Source of the DNA: Deltaproteobacteria bacterium
GTDB lineage: Bacteria; Desulfobacterota; Desulfarculia; Adiutricales; Adiutricaceae
Direction: 5' to 3'
Length of the DNA stretch: 64,000 nucleotides
NCBI GenBank assembly: GCA_031279515.1
Contig: JAITII010000037.1
Span: 21,818-85,817 of the forward strand
The position numbers and the translations under genes are program-made. The first letter of the stretch is position 1; every line of letters begins with the position of its first letter. The notes under the pieces are model-generated. The model was given only the letters and a program-made list of their open reading frames with translations, had not been told where the DNA came from and ran no database searches. Of the stretch, positions 8,952 to 17,868 are shown in pieces.

Positions 8952-10904
8952 ATGTCTGTTTACCAGGTTTCAGAGCCGGACAAGATAGTTGAGGTCCCTT
9001 GGGACAGGGGGGCACCCCCCAGTGCCAAAGAACTTTTTGAGCTTGCCGGACTTCCCCGAAAAGGACCGAATCGTGCCATAGCTGCCCGTATTCATGGCAA
9101 GATGGTGGATTTAGCAAGGCCTTTAGCCGAAAGCCCTGTCCCTATTGCCCCAGTCACCAAAGACGACAAGGATGCCTTGGATCTCCTGCGCCACAGCGTA
9201 GCCCATATTATGGCTGAGGCTGTGATAAAGCTCTTCCCCGAGGCCAAGGTGGCTATTGGGCCCTCCATTGAAGATGGTTTCTACTACGACTTTGATAATC
9301 CCCAGACCTTTACAACAGATGACTTGGGCCGTATCTCCGAGGTCATGGCAGAGATGATAGCCGAGGCCCAGCCCTTTACCCGCCGCGAGCTTCCCATAAG
9401 CGAGGCACTGGAGTACTTCAAGAGCCGGGGGGAAGACTACAAGGTGGAAATATTAGACGATTTAATGCTATCTGGTGAAAATGAGGTGAGTATCTACCAG
9501 TGCGGTAACTTTGTGGATTTGTGCCGAGGACCCCATATACCTGACAGCTCCTTTGGGGCAGCCTTTAAGCTCTTATCCGTTGCCGGAGCTTACTGGAGAG
9601 GAGACGAAAGGCGTCCCATGCTCCAGCGCATCTATGGCACTGCCTTTTTTTCCAAACGCGATCTAGATGCCTATTTGGCCCTCTTAGAAGAAGCCAAACG
9701 CCGGGATCATAGGCGTTTGGGGAAAGAGCTGGAACTCTTTTCCGTCCACGATGAGATAGGTGGCGGACTCATTGTCTGGCACCCCAAAGGGGCACTTTTG
9801 CGAGTCCTTTTGGAAAACTTCGAGCGCCAGGAGCATATAAATAGGGGTTACGATGTAGTAATAGGCCCCCAGATCTTAAAATCCGAGCTCTGGAAAAAAA
9901 GCGGGCACTTGGATTACTACAGCGAAAACATGTACTTTACCGAGATAGACGGCCAGGGCTATGCCATAAAACCCATGAATTGCCTGGGCCATATGTTCAT
10001 CTACAATTCTAGGCTCAGGTCTTTTAAAGATCTCCCCTTACGCCTTTTCGAACTGGGGACAGTTCAGCGCCACGAAAAAAGCGGGGTCCTCCACGGTCTT
10101 ACCCGGGTGCGCCAGTTCACCCAGGACGATGCCCATATCTTTTGCACCCCGGCCCAGGTAAATGATGAAATAAAAGGGGTCCTAAAACTCGTGCGCGACA
10201 TGATGGACGCCTTTGGCTTTGATTTCGAGTTAGAATTATCCACTCGTCCGGAAAAGAGCATTGGCTCGGATGAGGACTGGGAAATGGCTACTAAAGCCTT
10301 AACAGAGGCCCTCATTGAATTGGGTAATCCCTACGAGATAAACGAGGGCGACGGGGCATTCTACGGACCCAAGATAGACGTGAAGCTCAAAGACGCCCTA
10401 GGTAGGCGCTGGCAATGCGCCACTGTGCAGTGCGATTTTACCCTTCCGGAGCGTTTCGATCTGACCTATGTAGACACAGACAATGCTAGAAAGAGGCCTG
10501 TCATGCTCCACCGCACTATATTTGGTTCTTTGGAGCGCTTCATAGGCATCCTAATAGAGCACTACGGGGGAGCCTTTCCCATGTGGCTTTCCCCGGTGCA
10601 GGTACAGATCCTCACGGTCACCGAAAAGGCTAAGGCAGCAGCCTTAAAATTGGCAGGCGATCTAAAAAAGCTTGGATACCGCGTTGAAACGGACTTGCGT
10701 AATGAGAAACTGGGTTATAAAATACGGGAAGCTAGGATGTCCAAAACTCCCTATATCCTTGTCATCGGCGATAAAGAGGTGGAAAAGGGCACTGCGTCGG
10801 CGCAAAAGCGCGGGGGCAAAGAATTGGGCGAGATGGACCTAGCTTCTTTCGTGAAACTCACGGAAAAAGAAAAAGAGCCTCCCAGCTGGGACCATTGGGG
10901 CTAA
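8952..10904 (+). CDS. thrS: Threonyl-tRNA synthetase
   Basis: The 650-residue cytosolic enzyme charges tRNA-Thr. Residues 1-65 look like the TGS domain. The editing domain follows with HSVAH at 81-85 and CRGPH about 110 residues later, which together give the zinc/editing His-Cys set. The class II catalytic core contains the Cys of MNCLGHM and the [13 protein letters not shown] motif 2 region. The C-terminal anticodon-binding domain includes [11 protein letters not shown]. Length is typical (about 640). infC follows 66 nt later, the classic thrS-infC pairing, so the two are probably co-transcribed. Confidence 0.97.
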   Translation: MSVYQVSEPDKIVEVPWDRGAPPSAKELFELAGLPRKGPNRAIAARIHGKMVDLARPLAESPVPIAPVTKDDKDALDLLRHSVAHIMAEAVIKLFPEAKVAIGPSIEDGFYYDFDNPQTFTTDDLGRISEVMAEMIAEAQPFTRRELPISEALEYFKSRGEDYKVEILDDLMLSGENEVSIYQCGNFVDLCRGPHIPDSSFGAAFKLLSVAGAYWRGDERRPMLQRIYGTAFFSKRDLDAYLALLEEAKRRDHRRLGKELELFSVHDEIGGGLIVWHPKGALLRVLLENFERQEHINRGYDVVIGPQILKSELWKKSGHLDYYSENMYFTEIDGQGYAIKPMNCLGHMFIYNSRLRSFKDLPLRLFELGTVQRHEKSGVLHGLTRVRQFTQDDAHIFCTPAQVNDEIKGVLKLVRDMMDAFGFDFELELSTRPEKSIGSDEDWEMATKALTEALIELGNPYEINEGDGAFYGPKIDVKLKDALGRRWQCATVQCDFTLPERFDLTYVDTDNARKRPVMLHRTIFGSLERFIGILIEHYGGAFPMWLSPVQVQILTVTEKAKAAALKLAGDLKKLGYRVETDLRNEKLGYKIREARMSKTPYILVIGDKEVEKGTASAQKRGGKELGEMDLASFVKLTEKEKEPPSWDHWG

Positions 10905-10970
10905 GCTAATAAGGTCTTTGGCAATGGCCTTAAAGGCAATTATTAACCACTTACTAAGAGAGGTGCACAG

Positions 10971-11501
10971 ATTAACGGGAAGAGGAAAGAGTCGGACACC
11001 AAGAGGGTGAACGTAAACGAGCTCATAAGGGCTCATGAGGTGAGAGTTATTGGCGACAATGGCGCGCAATTAGGCATTATGCCCCTAGCCGCAGCCCTTA
11101 CGGCTGCAAAAGAATCAGGCTTGGATCTGGTGGAGGTGGCCAGCGATGCCGTCCCTCCAGTCTGCCGCATTATGGATTTCGGGCGTTACAAATACCAGAT
11201 GAGCAAGAAGCTCTCTGAGTCCCGCAAAAAATCCACCACTATAGATATAAAGGAAGTGAAGTTCCGGCCCAAGACAGGGGATCACGACTACCAGTTCAAG
11301 CTGCGGAATATCTTAAAATTTTTAGCCGAAAAGAATAAGATAAAGGTCAGTCTCATGTTTAAGGGCAGGGAGATCACCCACAGCAACCTGGGCTTAGAAC
11401 TCATGGAAAGGGTCATTAAAGACGTAGCCGAGTATGGCCACCCTGAACAGTTCCCCCGCTTGGAGGGGCGCACCATAGTAATGGTCCTAGCCCCCAAGTA
11501 A
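10971..11501 (+). CDS. infC: Translation initiation factor IF-3, probable AUU start codon
   Basis: The product binds the 30S subunit and enforces initiator-codon selection. The N-domain (INGKRKESDTKRVNVNELIRAHEVRV region) and the C-domain (VKFRPKTGDHDYQFKLR, MFKGRE) are both complete. In frame, the only candidates before the conserved NELIRAHEV block are ATT at 10971 and GTG at 11007. The nearest upstream stop is TAA at 10944-10946. ATT is preceded at proper distance by AAGAGAGGTG and gives 176 residues, close to the normal length of about 180. The GTG has its purines directly abutting it and would cut off the usual basic N-terminal tail. An AUU start is the hallmark of IF-3 autoregulation in enterobacteria. 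The start assignment is inference; gene identity is firm. Confidence 0.93.
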   Translation: MNGKRKESDTKRVNVNELIRAHEVRVIGDNGAQLGIMPLAAALTAAKESGLDLVEVASDAVPPVCRIMDFGRYKYQMSKKLSESRKKSTTIDIKEVKFRPKTGDHDYQFKLRNILKFLAEKNKIKVSLMFKGREITHSNLGLELMERVIKDVAEYGHPEQFPRLEGRTIVMVLAPK

Positions 11502-11504
11502 CAA

Positions 11505-11550
11505 AAAAGGGCCCTTTTAGACTTCTATAAGCCTAAAAGGGCCCTAATTA
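11505..11550 (-). terminator. Intrinsic terminator between infC and fmdB
   Basis: A 13-bp perfect stem pairs AGGGCCCTTTTAG (11508-11520) with CTAAAAGGGCCCT (11533-11545), with a 12-nt loop. Read on the minus strand it is followed by six T residues, so it should end the fmdB transcript. It may also act on infC, whose stop codon is only a few bases away. Confidence 0.8.
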
Positions 11551-11630
11551 GGTGCTGGCAAAAGGCAGCCAAACTTAAATTTTTATCCCTTTAAGTTTGG
11601 ACACTAAAGCTATGCCTTTTTTAGCCTTTT

Positions 11631-11945
11631 TTACATATTATTGGCCACCTTGGTGGTGATCTCTTTAATAGTACTCTTGCGCTCCTCAGCATTTTGGTCC
11701 AGATAGCTCTTTTTCTTCTCCCCCTCCTCGGGGCCTTTCTTAGGGGCTTGGGGGGTATTATCGTCGCGGTTTTTATAGTCCGAGGCGAACCAGCCCGTTC
11801 CTTTGAGCTGGAAAGTGGTGCGGCTAATAAGCTTCTGCAGATGCCCCTGACAGTTGGGGCAGACGGTCAAGGGGGGATCGGTTATTTTTTGAGAGGCTTC
11901 AGTTATCTTGTGGCAACTTTCGCATTCATATTCGTAGATGGGCAT
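11631..11945 (-). CDS. FmdB-family zinc-ribbon protein
   Basis: The 104-residue protein starts MPIYEYECESCHK with a second CPNC pair at about residues 32-35, giving the CxxC-CxxC zinc ribbon of the FmdB regulatory family. A hydrophobic FQLKGTGWFASDY segment is typical for the family, as is a charged Lys/Glu/Pro-rich tail. FmdB proteins are named for a regulator near formamidase genes, but most have no proven role. The gene stands alone in the same direction as waaF, 120 nt downstream of its stop, and has a strong terminator beyond its own stop. Confidence 0.85.
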   Translation of the reverse strand: MPIYEYECESCHKITEASQKITDPPLTVCPNCQGHLQKLISRTTFQLKGTGWFASDYKNRDDNTPQAPKKGPEEGEKKKSYLDQNAEERKSTIKEITTKVANNM

Positions 11946-12064
11946 AAAAGCTTTCCTTAAAGGATTATCCTAAATTTGCCAAGGCGTGCTGCCTTGTGCC
12001 CATCAAATCTAATCATGACCGGCCCTTTTGTCAAGAGAATTTGCACTAATGAAAGGCTAAAGGC

Positions 12065-13561
12065 CTAAAAATCCCTAAAATACTCCGCCCAGTCTAGGGC
12101 CCCCTGGACCGTGGGGGCTACCAGTTTGGGGGTGAAGTTTTCTTGCAGTATTGCTTCACGACTAGGGACTTTCATGCCACTTTGGAAATAGAGGCAACTT
12201 TTGCCCCCGTACTCCTGTGCTGTTTTTAAAAAGCTCAGATCGCTGGCCAGCCAAAAGGAGCGCATGAGGGATAATTTTTGTGCCTCAGCCAGCTCAGAGT
12301 AGATTTGGGGGCTAGTCCCGTCGTAGACGGGAAAGCCCTTATATGAGGCCACTGGTTTTGGCTCTACCCCTAGGGTAAAGCCCCGTGGCTTTGCTAAAGG
12401 GGGCTCCAATAAGGGGCTATTAAGCTCTGTGCCCTTTAAAAGGAGAATTAGCTGTAAAGGGCCGGAGGGCACTTTTAAGTCTTCTGGGATATTACCCAAA
12501 AAGACTGCCCCTCTTAAGTCCGGCGTTCTATCTTTTTTGGGATGCAAGAGGGACCAGGCCGCCTCGGCAGCCAATTGTGGGGTTAAACCATCAAAGCAAA
12601 TACGCTTTTTCAAAGGACATTCCCTCTTAAAACAGGGGGCACAAGGGGAAGGTTTTCTTAAGACGCAGGCATTTTTGGCCAAAGGCCCAGTGGTTAAGGG
12701 ATTTGTGGACCCAAAGAGCACCACAAGCTTTATTCCCAAGGCCCCTGCCAGGTGGGCTATCCCTGAGTCATTGGCAAGCACCAAGGTGGTCTCGGAAAGA
12801 GTAGCTATTAACTCAGCTAAAGAGGTTTTTCCAGCTAAGTTTTTAACCGGCGGCCCACCTTCTAAAAGCTTTTCCGTCTCATTGCAGGCCTCAATTTCCC
12901 CCTTGCTTCCTAAAATAAGCACTTCCCCTTGGTTCCCCGAGAGGATCTCTTTTGCCGCCTGGGCAAAATTAGCCGGACCCCATTGCCTGGCAAGCCCATG
13001 CCCATTGCTGGCCCCTGGAACTAAAGCCAAGACTATCTTATCTTGGGCCGGATCCATTGTATCGGAAAGATTAGGGATCTGGGGTGCTGTGAGGCGGGGA
13101 AGGGAAAAGCTTGGGTTAAAACCTGCTGCTTTTACTATCTTTAGATAATAGAAGAGCTCGTGACTTCTAAGATCAGCTGGAAGCGGCTTTAAGGGGGTGG
13201 TTAAAAGTAAACGGCGATAGTGCCTACTGAAGCCTACCCTATCCTTGATGCCGGATAAGGTGCTGGTAAGTGCCGCACCAAAGGCGTTTTGAAAGAGTAC
13301 CGCCTTCTGGTAGCTCTTTTGAGAAAGCTTTTTGATAAGCTTTAGCTTATTACATAGCCCCCGATAGTCTTCTATGACAGCCCCTAAATTGGGCAATTGG
13401 CGGTAGAGCTCAGCTCCCGAGGCGCGGGCCAAGACCTCAATAGATCCTGGCGGCTGCCCATGGATGATGGCATGAAGACCAGGAAGGCTAATTACAGCGT
13501 CTCCTAACCAGTTAACCCCCCGCACCAAGATAGGAGAACTCTTGGAGGCTTTAGGCGTCAA
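12065..13561 (-). CDS. waaF: ADP-heptose:LPS heptosyltransferase II with extra C-terminal domain
   Basis: Residues 1 to about 345 are a glycosyltransferase family 9 enzyme that adds heptose to the LPS inner core at the inner membrane. LVRGVNWLGDAVISLPG is the N-terminal signature, and NDSGIAHLAGALG with LFGSTNP forms the ADP-heptose site. CAPCFKRECPLKKRICF is the usual cysteine-rich C-terminal piece. About 150 further residues follow that ordinary WaaF lacks. They contain GAVFLGNIPEDL near the start and SFWLASDLSFLKTAQEYGG near the end. Their order and spacing faintly recall a degenerate HAD phosphatase such as GmhB, but the catalytic Asp residues are not evident. The gene overlaps lpxK by 11 nt, so it is the last of a waaA-lpxK-waaF operon. 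Confidence 0.88.
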   Translation of the reverse strand: MTPKASKSSPILVRGVNWLGDAVISLPGLHAIIHGQPPGSIEVLARASGAELYRQLPNLGAVIEDYRGLCNKLKLIKKLSQKSYQKAVLFQNAFGAALTSTLSGIKDRVGFSRHYRRLLLTTPLKPLPADLRSHELFYYLKIVKAAGFNPSFSLPRLTAPQIPNLSDTMDPAQDKIVLALVPGASNGHGLARQWGPANFAQAAKEILSGNQGEVLILGSKGEIEACNETEKLLEGGPPVKNLAGKTSLAELIATLSETTLVLANDSGIAHLAGALGIKLVVLFGSTNPLTTGPLAKNACVLRKPSPCAPCFKRECPLKKRICFDGLTPQLAAEAAWSLLHPKKDRTPDLRGAVFLGNIPEDLKVPSGPLQLILLLKGTELNSPLLEPPLAKPRGFTLGVEPKPVASYKGFPVYDGTSPQIYSELAEAQKLSLMRSFWLASDLSFLKTAQEYGGKSCLYFQSGMKVPSREAILQENFTPKLVAPTVQGALDWAEYFRDF

Positions 13562-14609
13562 GTTCTGCCTCCCTGTAAATCTTCTTCAATATCACTTCCA
13601 AAAATCCTTGACTGTCCTCTAACTCTAGGGCACTTTCCAGGATCAAAAGTGGGACTTGTAAGTCCTTTAGCTTGATGTAATCCTTGGCAGTGGTAACTAG
13701 GCACAGCGAATGGGTAAAGTCACAAAGCCTTTTTAAGAACTCTTTGTCCTGCGGCTTATAAGGGGCATGGTCAGAAAAAGCCCGGAAAGCTACGGGCTCA
13801 AGATTTAAGGCCTTTAAGGTCTTTTTAAAGTTTAATGGGGAGGCCAGGCCGCAGAAGGCGGCAAAGCGCTTGCCCCTTAAGGCATCAAAGTCCCAGCTCT
13901 TTTGCTGCCGCGGGTCTGTGAGCCTTAGAGGCTTATTGTGGGCTAAAAATAAAGGCCTTGTGCCAGCCAACCTTTCTAGGGCCGGGTGGATGCGAGCCCC
14001 TACTGCCACTATGATGTCCGCATCCTCATGGGAAGAAGGTCTTTCCCGCAGGGGACCTGCGGGGAAGACCTTACCATTCCCTAAAAAGTTTTCCGCCTGG
14101 AGCATGAGGATATTGGCGTCCCTTTTTATGGCTAGGTGCTGGTAGCCGTCGTCTAGGATAAGGACATCGGCCCCGATGCGAGCTGCCTCGATGGCTGCCA
14201 GGGACCTCTCTTTTGAGACAAAGACAATAGCCCTGGTGAGCCCCGCCATAAGGGCGGGCTCGTCTCCTGAGAGCTGCCAGGGGAGAAGAGGTCCATCTCC
14301 TGCGGAAATTAAGACCGGATCCGGATGGGCGGACTGGCTAGTTCTCCCGTAACCTCTGGAGATTATGGCTGGGTTATAGCCTTTTTCCATTAAACTGTTG
14401 GCTAAAAAGACGCACATGGGCGTCTTGCCATTTCCCCCCATTGTGAGGTTACCCACTGAGATGACAGGAACAGGTGCCTTTTTGCTAGCAAAGGAGCCTT
14501 TCCTGTACATTTTGCGGCGCTTTTCCAATACCAGGCCCCAGAGTGAGGAGATCTTGCGCAGAGGAAAGGCGGGCTCTTTTTCACGGCTATAGAAATCGTC
14601 TAGATTCAT
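13551..14609 (-). CDS. lpxK: Tetraacyldisaccharide 4'-kinase (lipid A synthesis)
   Basis: The 352-residue enzyme phosphorylates the 4' position of the lipid A disaccharide at the inner-membrane face. The characteristic P-loop is at residues 53-64 (GNLTMGGNGKTP). SRGYGR follows about 30 residues later, and LILDDGYQHLAI is the LpxK hallmark around the catalytic Asp. FCGLASPLNFKKTL and FSDHAPY in the C-terminal lobe also match. Length is normal. The start overlaps the stop of waaA by 4 nt and the 3' end overlaps waaF, which indicates translational coupling. Confidence 0.95.
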   Translation of the reverse strand: MNLDDFYSREKEPAFPLRKISSLWGLVLEKRRKMYRKGSFASKKAPVPVISVGNLTMGGNGKTPMCVFLANSLMEKGYNPAIISRGYGRTSQSAHPDPVLISAGDGPLLPWQLSGDEPALMAGLTRAIVFVSKERSLAAIEAARIGADVLILDDGYQHLAIKRDANILMLQAENFLGNGKVFPAGPLRERPSSHEDADIIVAVGARIHPALERLAGTRPLFLAHNKPLRLTDPRQQKSWDFDALRGKRFAAFCGLASPLNFKKTLKALNLEPVAFRAFSDHAPYKPQDKEFLKRLCDFTHSLCLVTTAKDYIKLKDLQVPLLILESALELEDSQGFLEVILKKIYREAELDA

Positions 14610-15886
14610 TGGCCCTTGGGGGGACGGATGAATTCCAGGGTCTTGGCCACAGAACCCCTGTTGGCAAGAACGAAATTGCGTCCCTTTTCCCCCATCTCCT
14701 TAAGTTTAAGTGGATCATTTAATAGTGAGGCCATAAGGCCGGATAATTTTTGGCTATCTGTTACCAGGGCACCGCCAGCCTTGACGAGGGCCTTATACAC
14801 CCATTTGAAATTGTGTACCTGGGGCCCGGTAATGACAGGGCAGCCTGAAATAGCAGCTTCCAGGGGATTGTGGCCCCCTCCCTCATGGCGCCCGGGAAAA
14901 CTTTTACCTATGATAGCAAGATCTGCCAAGCTGTAAAAATTAGCCAGCTCCCCCAAGGTATCCAAGAGGAAGACCAGCGCCTCCTTGTCATCTGTACTGG
15001 GCATACTCCGGCGTCCAGCGCGGCCTGGAAAGGACTGGTTGATTAATTCCCACACCTTTTCAAACTTGGGGACATCCCTTGGGGCAATAATTAACCGCAG
15101 CAAAGGATGCACCTCCGCAAGGCCTTTAAAGATGGAAAGGATTAAAGACTCTTCCCCTGGGTGGGAAGAACCCAAGAGGATATAGCGCCCATCTGGCCAG
15201 CCTGTTTTTTCCAAGAGGGCCTCTCTGGCATTGGGGCCAAAGTCGAAGGGGTCCACGTCAAATTTTAAGTTTCCTGTCACCAGCATGCGCTCCGGGGCCA
15301 CCCCCAGGTTTTCAAATTTTTCCAAATCCTCCTGGCTCTGGACTGCGATAGTCTCAAAGTTAGAAAGTACCTTAGACCAAAAGGGTTTTATCAACTTGTA
15401 ATTACGGTAGGAGCGAGGAGAGAGGCGGGCAGAGACTAGAGAGGCAGGGATAGAACGTTTTTTTAGTTCTTCTAAGATCCGAGGCCAGATATCGGTTTCC
15501 ACCAGAATAAGAAAATCGGGCTCAACTTGCTTTACAAAGTTCCTGGTGGACATCCTGAAATCCAAGGGGCTAGGCAGGACCACTAAGGTGGGCCACAGGG
15601 AACGGGCTATGGCCAGGCCAGTTTGTGTGGTGGCGGATATTACCACCTCCACTTTAGATTCTAAAAGGGTCGCAACTAGTTTTCTGGCAGAGAGCACCTC
15701 ACCTAAGGAAAGGGCCCAGACCCAAATGCGGGGAACTCCACTCATCTTGGGAAGGATGCGCCCTGGACCCAAAATGCGGGCCTTCATGGTCCTTAAAAAA
15801 TTCCTATTCACCATCCCCCTTACTAGCCAGTAAGGTGAGCCTAAAAAGAAAGCCAGGGCGTAGAGGATGGAGTAAAGAACGCGCAT
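14606..15886 (-). CDS. waaA: 3-deoxy-D-manno-octulosonic acid (Kdo) transferase
   Basis: The 426-residue GT-B enzyme transfers Kdo from CMP-Kdo to lipid IVA precursors. The N-terminus has a hydrophobic anchor (VLYSILYALAFFLGSPYWL). WVWALSLGEVLSA resembles the family's H(A)SLGE acceptor-site motif. PRILEELKKRSIPASLVSARLS and the C-terminal GGHNPLEAAISGCPVITGPQ nucleotide-sugar motif are diagnostic. In many WaaA proteins the first motif is preceded by HA(A/V)S; here it reads WALS, a small deviation. It is the first gene of the three-gene LPS operon and is separated by 183 nt from pheS upstream. Confidence 0.93.
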   Translation of the reverse strand: MRVLYSILYALAFFLGSPYWLVRGMVNRNFLRTMKARILGPGRILPKMSGVPRIWVWALSLGEVLSARKLVATLLESKVEVVISATTQTGLAIARSLWPTLVVLPSPLDFRMSTRNFVKQVEPDFLILVETDIWPRILEELKKRSIPASLVSARLSPRSYRNYKLIKPFWSKVLSNFETIAVQSQEDLEKFENLGVAPERMLVTGNLKFDVDPFDFGPNAREALLEKTGWPDGRYILLGSSHPGEESLILSIFKGLAEVHPLLRLIIAPRDVPKFEKVWELINQSFPGRAGRRSMPSTDDKEALVFLLDTLGELANFYSLADLAIIGKSFPGRHEGGGHNPLEAAISGCPVITGPQVHNFKWVYKALVKAGGALVTDSQKLSGLMASLLNDPLKLKEMGEKGRNFVLANRGSVAKTLEFIRPPKGQ

Positions 15887-16069
15887 GCCTTGTTCCTGGG
15901 AGCAGATTAGTTTGGATAAGTTATGATAAGAAGATTATGTGTTCATTTTAGCTGAGCACTAAATAAAAGTCTAATTTAGGCGCTATATGAATTTAATGGT
16001 CCAAATGCTGATTATCAATTCTCTTTTTATAGGCACCCCATCTCAGAGCTTTAAAAAAGGAAAATATTA

Positions 16070-17098
16070 TTATGAAGGGAACTGGCGCATATAGCGCACA
16101 TCACCAGCATAGAAGCGAGAAATATTGTCCAGGTGATACTTTAGCATTGCCATTCTGTCAACACCAATACCAAAGGCAAAGCCCGTAACGGTTTTAGGGT
16201 CATAACCCACATTTTTATAGAGGGCCGGGTTTACCATGCCGCAACCTAGGACCTCCAGCCATCCTGAGCCTTTACAGATACGGCAACCCTTGCCGCCGCA
16301 GTTCACGCAGGCAATGTCCACCTCAGCTGAGGGCTCTGTGAAGGGAAAGAAGCTGGGCCTTAACCTTATCTTAGTGTCCTGGCTAAAAAACTGGCGGGCA
16401 AATTCTGCTAGCATCCCTTTTAGATCCGCCATGGTTATACCCTTGTCCACCACTAGGCCTTCCACTTGGTTAAACATTGGTGAATGGGTAAGGTCGTCGT
16501 CTCTTCTGTAGGTCTTTCCCGGTACCACTATCCACACAGGAGGAGGGGTCTTTTCCATGGTCCTTATCTGGACGCAGGAGGTGTGGGTACGTAGTAAGAG
16601 CTCTTTTCCCACAAACAGGGTCTGCTGCATGTCGCGACTGGGGTGATCCTGGGGGAAGTTAAGGGCCTCGAAGTTATAGTAATCGGTCTCCACTTCAGGG
16701 CCTTCGGTAATAGTAAGGCCCATCTTTTCGAAGATATGGCAGATCTCTTGGCTAGTGCGGGTAATAAGATGCCTATGGCCCAAGGGAACCCTGCGACCAG
16801 GCAAGGTCACATCAATATAGTCACTTTCACTTACTGGGGCTTTTAGAACCTCTTGGTGTGCCCTTTTATGCTCTAAAGTAATCTCTTCTTTGGTTTGGTT
16901 AAGTGTCTTACCGGCTTCTGGGCGGTCCTGGCGCTCCAAAGTCAACATGGCCTTGGATAATTCACTCAAAAGCCCTTTGGAACCCAAATATTTTACCCGG
17001 ACCCCCTCTAAAGTCTCCTTGTCTTTTGAGGCTTTAATTTCGGAGAAGGCGGCATCTTTTATGCCATTTATCTTATCCAAAAACTCCTTTAGGTTCAT
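16070..17098 (-). CDS. pheS: Phenylalanyl-tRNA synthetase alpha subunit
   Basis: The 342-residue class II synthetase subunit has an N-terminal coiled coil (residues 1-90) that binds tRNA. Motif 2 lies around TYRRDDDLTHSPMFNQVEGL, and FPFTEPSAEVDI is the amino-acid pocket. Motif 3 is GFAFGIGVDRMAML. Length is normal. Upstream on the same strand lie rplT and rpmI, with an intrinsic-terminator-like hairpin in the gap before pheS. The beta subunit gene pheT, which usually follows directly, is absent here: the next gene downstream is waaA. pheT must lie elsewhere for a functional enzyme. Confidence 0.96.
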   Translation of the reverse strand: MNLKEFLDKINGIKDAAFSEIKASKDKETLEGVRVKYLGSKGLLSELSKAMLTLERQDRPEAGKTLNQTKEEITLEHKRAHQEVLKAPVSESDYIDVTLPGRRVPLGHRHLITRTSQEICHIFEKMGLTITEGPEVETDYYNFEALNFPQDHPSRDMQQTLFVGKELLLRTHTSCVQIRTMEKTPPPVWIVVPGKTYRRDDDLTHSPMFNQVEGLVVDKGITMADLKGMLAEFARQFFSQDTKIRLRPSFFPFTEPSAEVDIACVNCGGKGCRICKGSGWLEVLGCGMVNPALYKNVGYDPKTVTGFAFGIGVDRMAMLKYHLDNISRFYAGDVRYMRQFPS

Positions 17099-17116
17099 TG
17101 GGCTTTGTCCTTGACA

Positions 17117-17148
17117 GAAAAATGGCCGCCAAATGTGCTGGCGGCCAT
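17117..17148 (-). promoter_or_regulatory. Terminator/attenuator hairpin between rplT and pheS
   Basis: ATGGCCGCCA (17122-17131) pairs perfectly with TGGCGGCCAT (17139-17148) around a 7-nt loop. On the minus strand it is followed by five T residues, and pheS begins 19 nt later. A terminator just ahead of a synthetase gene inside a ribosomal-protein operon fits attenuation of pheS. An overlapping 17-codon frame starts at the stem's ATG and ends across the pheS start. It has only two Phe codons, so a leader-peptide mechanism is not proven. Confidence 0.65.
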
Positions 17149-17191
17149 AGTCTTTTTCGAGAAATTTTATAAATTAGGTAGGCACCTTAAT

Positions 17192-17560
17192 TTATGCGCC
17201 AACTTGGCCTGCCATCTGGTCTTTCACCTTGCCTATCAACAGATTAAAGGCCTGGGGATCGGTGGCCGCCATATTGGAAAGGGCCTTGCGGTCTATATTG
17301 ATGTCAGCCTTCTTTAAAAGGTTAATCACCACGGAATAAGAGGAGCCCAAGGCCTTGGAAGCTGCGCTAATACGGGTAATCCAAAGACTCCGCATCTGCC
17401 TTTTGCGGTCCTTGCGGTCCCTGAAGGCAAAGGTAAGTCCCTTTTCCACGCCTTCCCTGGCACTGCGATAAAGGACCCTTCTTCCGCCCCGAAAGCCCTT
17501 GGCAAGTTTTAAATATTTCTTATGGCGCTGTTTAGTATGTTGTCCGCCTTTGATGCGCAT
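17192..17560 (-). CDS. rplT: 50S ribosomal protein L20
   Basis: The 122-residue protein binds 23S rRNA early in 50S assembly and usually autoregulates the rpmI-rplT mRNA. The basic N-terminal extension RHKKYLKLAKGFRGGRRVLYRSARE and the globular part with WITRISAASKALGSSYS and SNMAATDPQAFN-like sequence are typical. It is slightly longer than the standard 117-119 residues. It follows rpmI by 60 nt. Confidence 0.97.
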   Translation of the reverse strand: MRIKGGQHTKQRHKKYLKLAKGFRGGRRVLYRSAREGVEKGLTFAFRDRKDRKRQMRSLWITRISAASKALGSSYSVVINLLKKADINIDRKALSNMAATDPQAFNLLIGKVKDQMAGQVGA

Positions 17561-17620
17561 GGTATAGCTCCTAAAAATCCAAAAGTTTAGAAATCTTCTC
17601 TCTATTGGTTTCTGGGTAAA

Positions 17621-17824
17621 TCAAGTTCCCAAGTAGGGGAGTAACCTTCTGACAGCCTTGACATTGGAGGAGTCAACCAGGGCCTTGGCCCGCAAACCCC
17701 TTTTTTGTTTGGTGGTCTTGGTGGTTAAGATATGTCGGGCATAGGCCTTGTTACGGCGGATACCGCCTGTGGCAGTAGCCCTGAAGCGCTTAAAAGCAGA
17801 GCGGTTAGTTTTCATCTTGGGCAT
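17621..17824 (-). CDS. rpmI: 50S ribosomal protein L35
   Basis: The 67-residue basic protein starts [20 protein letters not shown], the standard L35 N-terminus, with [15 protein letters not shown] and a C-terminal [16 protein letters not shown] lies about 7 nt before the ATG. It is first in the rpmI-rplT-pheS set. A near-palindromic hairpin lies about 20 nt upstream of the start codon. Confidence 0.96.
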   Translation of the reverse strand: MPKMKTNRSAFKRFRATATGGIRRNKAYARHILTTKTTKQKRGLRAKALVDSSNVKAVRRLLPYLGT

Positions 17825-17842
17825 GATAAGGTCCTTTCGGAG

Positions 17843-17868
17843 ATAAAGCTGCCCTAGGGCGGCTTTAT
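17843..17868 (-). promoter_or_regulatory. Leader hairpin just upstream of rpmI
   Basis: ATAAAGCTGCCC (17843-17854) and GGGCGGCTTTAT (17857-17868) form an almost perfect inverted repeat with one wobble pair, ending about 20 nt from the rpmI start codon. It sits where an L20-responsive leader or an occluding stem would lie. I cannot assign it to a known L20 leader class. Confidence 0.45.

Noticed and set aside
8696..8992. 98-codon frame before thrS
   Set aside because: It overlaps the thrS start, has no ribosome-binding site and no family resemblance.
12429..13148. 239-codon plus-strand frame
   Set aside because: It lies wholly antisense to waaF, whose motifs are clear, so it is a shadow.
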